Both the position numbers and the translations under genes were made by a program. 64,000 nucleotides of DNA from Streptomyces peucetius (GTDB lineage: Bacteria; Actinomycetota; Actinomycetes; Streptomycetales; Streptomycetaceae): NCBI RefSeq assembly GCF_025854275.1, contig NZ_CP107567.1:310001-374000 (forward strand), given 5' to 3'. The notes below the pieces were generated by a model. It was not told the origin of the DNA, searched no databases, and saw nothing but the letters and a program-made list of their open reading frames with translations. This document shows, piece by piece, positions 61,948 through 64,000 of this stretch (the stretch's first letter is position 1; every line of letters begins with the position of its first letter).

Positions 61948-62615
61948 CCGCCGGGCGCAGCGGTGAGAAGCAGCAGCGCGCGGTGCTCCACGCGCTCCTC
62001 GACGACAACGGCCGCACCTACGCGGAGGAGGCCGGGATCAAACTCCGGGACACCCCGCAACCGCTGTACCGGCTGCTGGTGCTCGCCCACCTGCTGAGCG
62101 CACGTATCCGCGCCTCCGTGGCGCTCGCCGCCGCCCGTGAACTCGGCGATGCCGGGATGCGCAGTCCGCGGGCGATGCTGGAGGCCACGTGGCAGGACCG
62201 CGTCGACGCCCTCGGCCGCGGCGGCTACCGCCGTTACGACGAGCGGACGGCCACCCAGCTGGGCGACGGTGCGCAGCTGCTGCTCGAACACTACGGCGGC
62301 GATCTGCGCCGGATGCGGGAGAAGGCCGGCGGCGACCTCGGCGAGCTCCGCCGTCTTCTGCGGGAGGTCCCAGGGCTCGGGCCCGCCGGGGTGGACATCT
62401 TTCTGCGGGAGGTGCAGTCGGTCTGGCCGGAGGCCGGGCCGCTGCTGGACGAGAAGGCGCTCCGGGGCGCCCGCCGGCTGGGGGTCGCCGACGACCCCGG
62501 CACGCTGCTGAAGCTGGCGGACGACACCGATCCCGCGCATCTGGCGGCCGGTCTGGTGCGCGCCGCGCTCGACAAGGATGTGGCCGAGTCGGCGAAGGAA
62601 CACGCGGCGGCCTGA
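61944..62615 (+). CDS. HhH-GPD (endonuclease III-like) DNA glycosylase-like protein without FeS cluster
   Basis: 223 residues. HhH motif LREVPGLGPAGVDIFLREV (about residue 140) with Asp of the GVD as the probable catalytic residue; the Lys of bifunctional enzymes is absent and there are no cluster Cys. N-terminal YRLLVLAHLLSARIRASVALAAAREL matches the endonuclease-III fold. Possibly a monofunctional base-excision glycosylase. ATG 61944 overlaps the Balon-like gene's stop. Confidence 0.8.
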   Translation: MTAGRSGEKQQRAVLHALLDDNGRTYAEEAGIKLRDTPQPLYRLLVLAHLLSARIRASVALAAARELGDAGMRSPRAMLEATWQDRVDALGRGGYRRYDERTATQLGDGAQLLLEHYGGDLRRMREKAGGDLGELRRLLREVPGLGPAGVDIFLREVQSVWPEAGPLLDEKALRGARRLGVADDPGTLLKLADDTDPAHLAAGLVRAALDKDVAESAKEHAAA

Positions 62616-62665
62616 TTCCCGGCACGGCGGCAGGGGCCCCGGCCATTCCCGGCACGGCCGCAGGG
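62615..62665. repeat. 21-bp direct repeat, two copies 30 bp apart
   Basis: ATTCCCGGCACGGCNGCAGGG occurs at 62615-62635 and 62645-62665 with one mismatch, starting right after the stop of the glycosylase gene. Confidence 0.75.
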
Positions 62666-62875
62666 CTCCGGCATGCCCCTGTGCCGTGCCGTCGGGACCT
62701 GCGCCCCGGACCCGCCTCTCGGGCGGGAGAGTCCCGTGCACCGCAGGTCTCCGGCGCGCGATCGCAGCAGCCGGGACGGGCCACCCGGGAGCCGCGCACT
62801 TCTGCCGGGCCCGGGCCGCGCGCGTAAAATCGAGCGGGCGCGATCACCACCGGTACGGTCGCCCGACTGCTCGAG

Positions 62876-64000
62876 ATGGGGGTGGTCCTGATCATGCCAG
62901 CCCGGGGCCCCGCACCGGCGGACAGCGGGCAGCGCGAGCCGAGGACGCTCGTACTCCGCCTGAGCGAGGAGAACACCGCACTCCGCGAGGAGCTCGCCCG
63001 GCGCCATCTGACCGATCTGGCGACCGGGGTCCTGGCGGCGCAGCTGCGCACCTCGCCGTCCGAGGCCCGCGAGTATCTCGCGCGCCTTGCCGAGTCCGCG
63101 TCCCTGAGCCTCGAGGACATCGCCGCCGACCTCGTGAACGGTGTCGCCGGGACCGTTGCCGTCACCGCGCCCGTGGCCCTGGGCGACACGGCGGAGGAGG
63201 CGCACGGGGACGGGTTCCCGTCGCATGCCGAGGCGCGCAGACTGCGGCAGGTGGTCACCGCCGCCGAGGCCGCCGACACCGTGGGGACCGGCGCGGCCAC
63301 GCTGCTGGAAGGCGGACTGAAGCCGCTCGGTGTGGAGTCGCTGTGGCTGTGGCAGCTGACCGGGTCCGGCTGTCTGCGGCTCGCGGGACACGCCGGGGGA
63401 AGTGCACTGGAGGCCTCGCAGTGGCGGTGGATCCCCCCGGCGGCCCCCGCACCGGTCCGCGCGGCGTTCGCCGACGGCGCGCCGGTGTGGCTGCCCGCGG
63501 GCCCGCCGGACGGCGAGATGCTGCCCGGCCCGTCCGACCGGGCGGCCCGCGCCCTGGTGCCGCTGCGGCTCCGGGGGAGGACCACGGGGCTCGCGCTGGC
63601 GGTCTGGCCGGACAGCACCGACCTGGACGACCGGATGCGTGCCGCGCTCACGGGCCTGGTCGAGGTCGCGGCGAGGCTGCTCGGCGCCGAACCGCTGCCG
63701 CCCTCCGAGGAGCCCGCGCTCGACGACCTCCTCGACGCCCTGGTGCACCCCGCGATGACCCTGAAGCGTGATCCGCAGACGGCGACGCTGCTCGTCGAGC
63801 ATGTCAACGGGCCGGCGGGCGAGGCGCTGGGCGGCTCCCAGCGGGCCGTGGGGCGGCCGGTCGAGGCCGCGTTCCCGCTGATCCACGCCGACCTCGACGC
63901 CATGTCCCGGCGGGCGCACTACGCCTCCTCCCCGCAGCGGGCGGCACGGCTGCCCGCCGAGCACGGCACCGGCTCCGGCGGGCCGCTGCTGGATCTGCGG
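62876..64000 (+). CDS. ANTAR-GAF-PAS regulator, probably with C-terminal PP2C/SpoIIE phosphatase; 3' end outside window
   Basis: Open for 375 codons from ATG 62876 (ATG 62894 preceded by GGGGGTGG also possible) to the end of the window. Residues about 25-90 look like an ANTAR/histidine-kinase-associated helix bundle (LRLSEENTALREELARRHLTD, LATGVLAAQLRTSPSEAREY). A GAF domain (about 120-300; EAADTVGTGAATLLEG, ALVPLRLRGRT) follows, then a PAS-like segment (HVNGPAGEALGGS). In Streptomyces such an order is usually continued by a SpoIIE phosphatase, not visible here. Confidence 0.75.
   Translation, partial: MGVVLIMPARGPAPADSGQREPRTLVLRLSEENTALREELARRHLTDLATGVLAAQLRTSPSEAREYLARLAESASLSLEDIAADLVNGVAGTVAVTAPVALGDTAEEAHGDGFPSHAEARRLRQVVTAAEAADTVGTGAATLLEGGLKPLGVESLWLWQLTGSGCLRLAGHAGGSALEASQWRWIPPAAPAPVRAAFADGAPVWLPAGPPDGEMLPGPSDRAARALVPLRLRGRTTGLALAVWPDSTDLDDRMRAALTGLVEVAARLLGAEPLPPSEEPALDDLLDALVHPAMTLKRDPQTATLLVEHVNGPAGEALGGSQRAVGRPVEAAFPLIHADLDAMSRRAHYASSPQRAARLPAEHGTGSGGPLLDLR

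Overview
The window comes from a high-GC actinomycete chromosome, almost certainly a Streptomyces. The signs are extreme G/C at third codon positions, frequent GTG starts with GGAGG-type ribosome binding sites, a geosmin synthase, several cytochromes P450, DUF397 and DUF1707 proteins, an LAETG-type sortase substrate and an ANTAR/GAF regulator. No rRNA, tRNA, CRISPR array, transposase or phage gene was seen.

Layout. 1-5.6 kb: the 3' part of an exported amidase, geosmin synthase and small Streptomyces-type proteins. 5.6-11.5 kb: a divergent lipid-catabolic island (two thiolase-like lipid-transfer proteins, a two-part DUF35 protein and a crotonase on minus; an acyl-CoA synthetase on plus) whose gene order and family membership match the Mycobacterium fadD19/echA19/Rv3521/ltp4/ltp3 sterol side-chain block. 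11.5-14.3 kb: a scrambled hydrolase remnant, a GNAT and a phenylacetate-CoA ligase. 14.5-20.5 kb: three P450s (one without the ExxR motif) and a decayed AraC/methyltransferase junction. 20.5-24.5 kb: a secreted rhamnogalacturonan lyase, a Cmx-type exporter and a frameshifted DUF1707 gene. 24.6-30.1 kb: two acyl-CoA synthetases, a Ca2+/H+ antiporter and a nitronate-monooxygenase-family protein. 30.2-38.1 kb: an exported serine hydrolase, a FAD oxidoreductase, a Ser/Thr kinase with TPRs, a DUF2236 protein and a GNAT. 38.5-40.1 kb: a small ORF coupled to a MalY-like PLP enzyme, bordered by a GNAT fragment. 40.1-43.8 kb: a FadE26-like acyl-CoA dehydrogenase, a family-VIII esterase-like protein and a 3-hydroxyisobutyryl-CoA hydrolase. 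43.9-49.2 kb: a very large secreted phosphodiester glycosidase/metallophosphatase, a sortase substrate and small membrane proteins. 49.3-53.7 kb: an operon of NDH-2, transketolase and a stand-alone LigD-type polymerase. 53.9-59 kb: mutA-mutB-meaB. 59.4-64 kb: a stress-type set (CBS protein, DJ-1/PfpI, a bacterial eRF1/Balon-like protein, a HhH glycosylase-like protein and an ANTAR-GAF regulator cut by the window end).

How the genes fit together. Much of the window activates and beta-oxidises branched or alicyclic acyl-CoAs. Two 14-bp sites match the mycobacterial KstR consensus TNNAACNNGTTNNA, one in front of the echA19-like operon and one in front of the fadE26-like gene. A second inverted repeat (CTGA...TCAG followed by ATTCT) recurs in front of the echA19-like operon and the nitronate-monooxygenase/acyl-CoA synthetase operon. 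This suggests a dispersed sterol (or sterol-like) side-chain regulon whose propionyl-CoA could feed the mutAB/meaB operon. The 49-64 kb part looks like a maintenance, respiration and dormancy region. Several points of gene decay (11.5-12.1, 19.9-20.3, 23.9-24.4 and 40.0-40.1 kb) mark places where DNA has been lost or exchanged.
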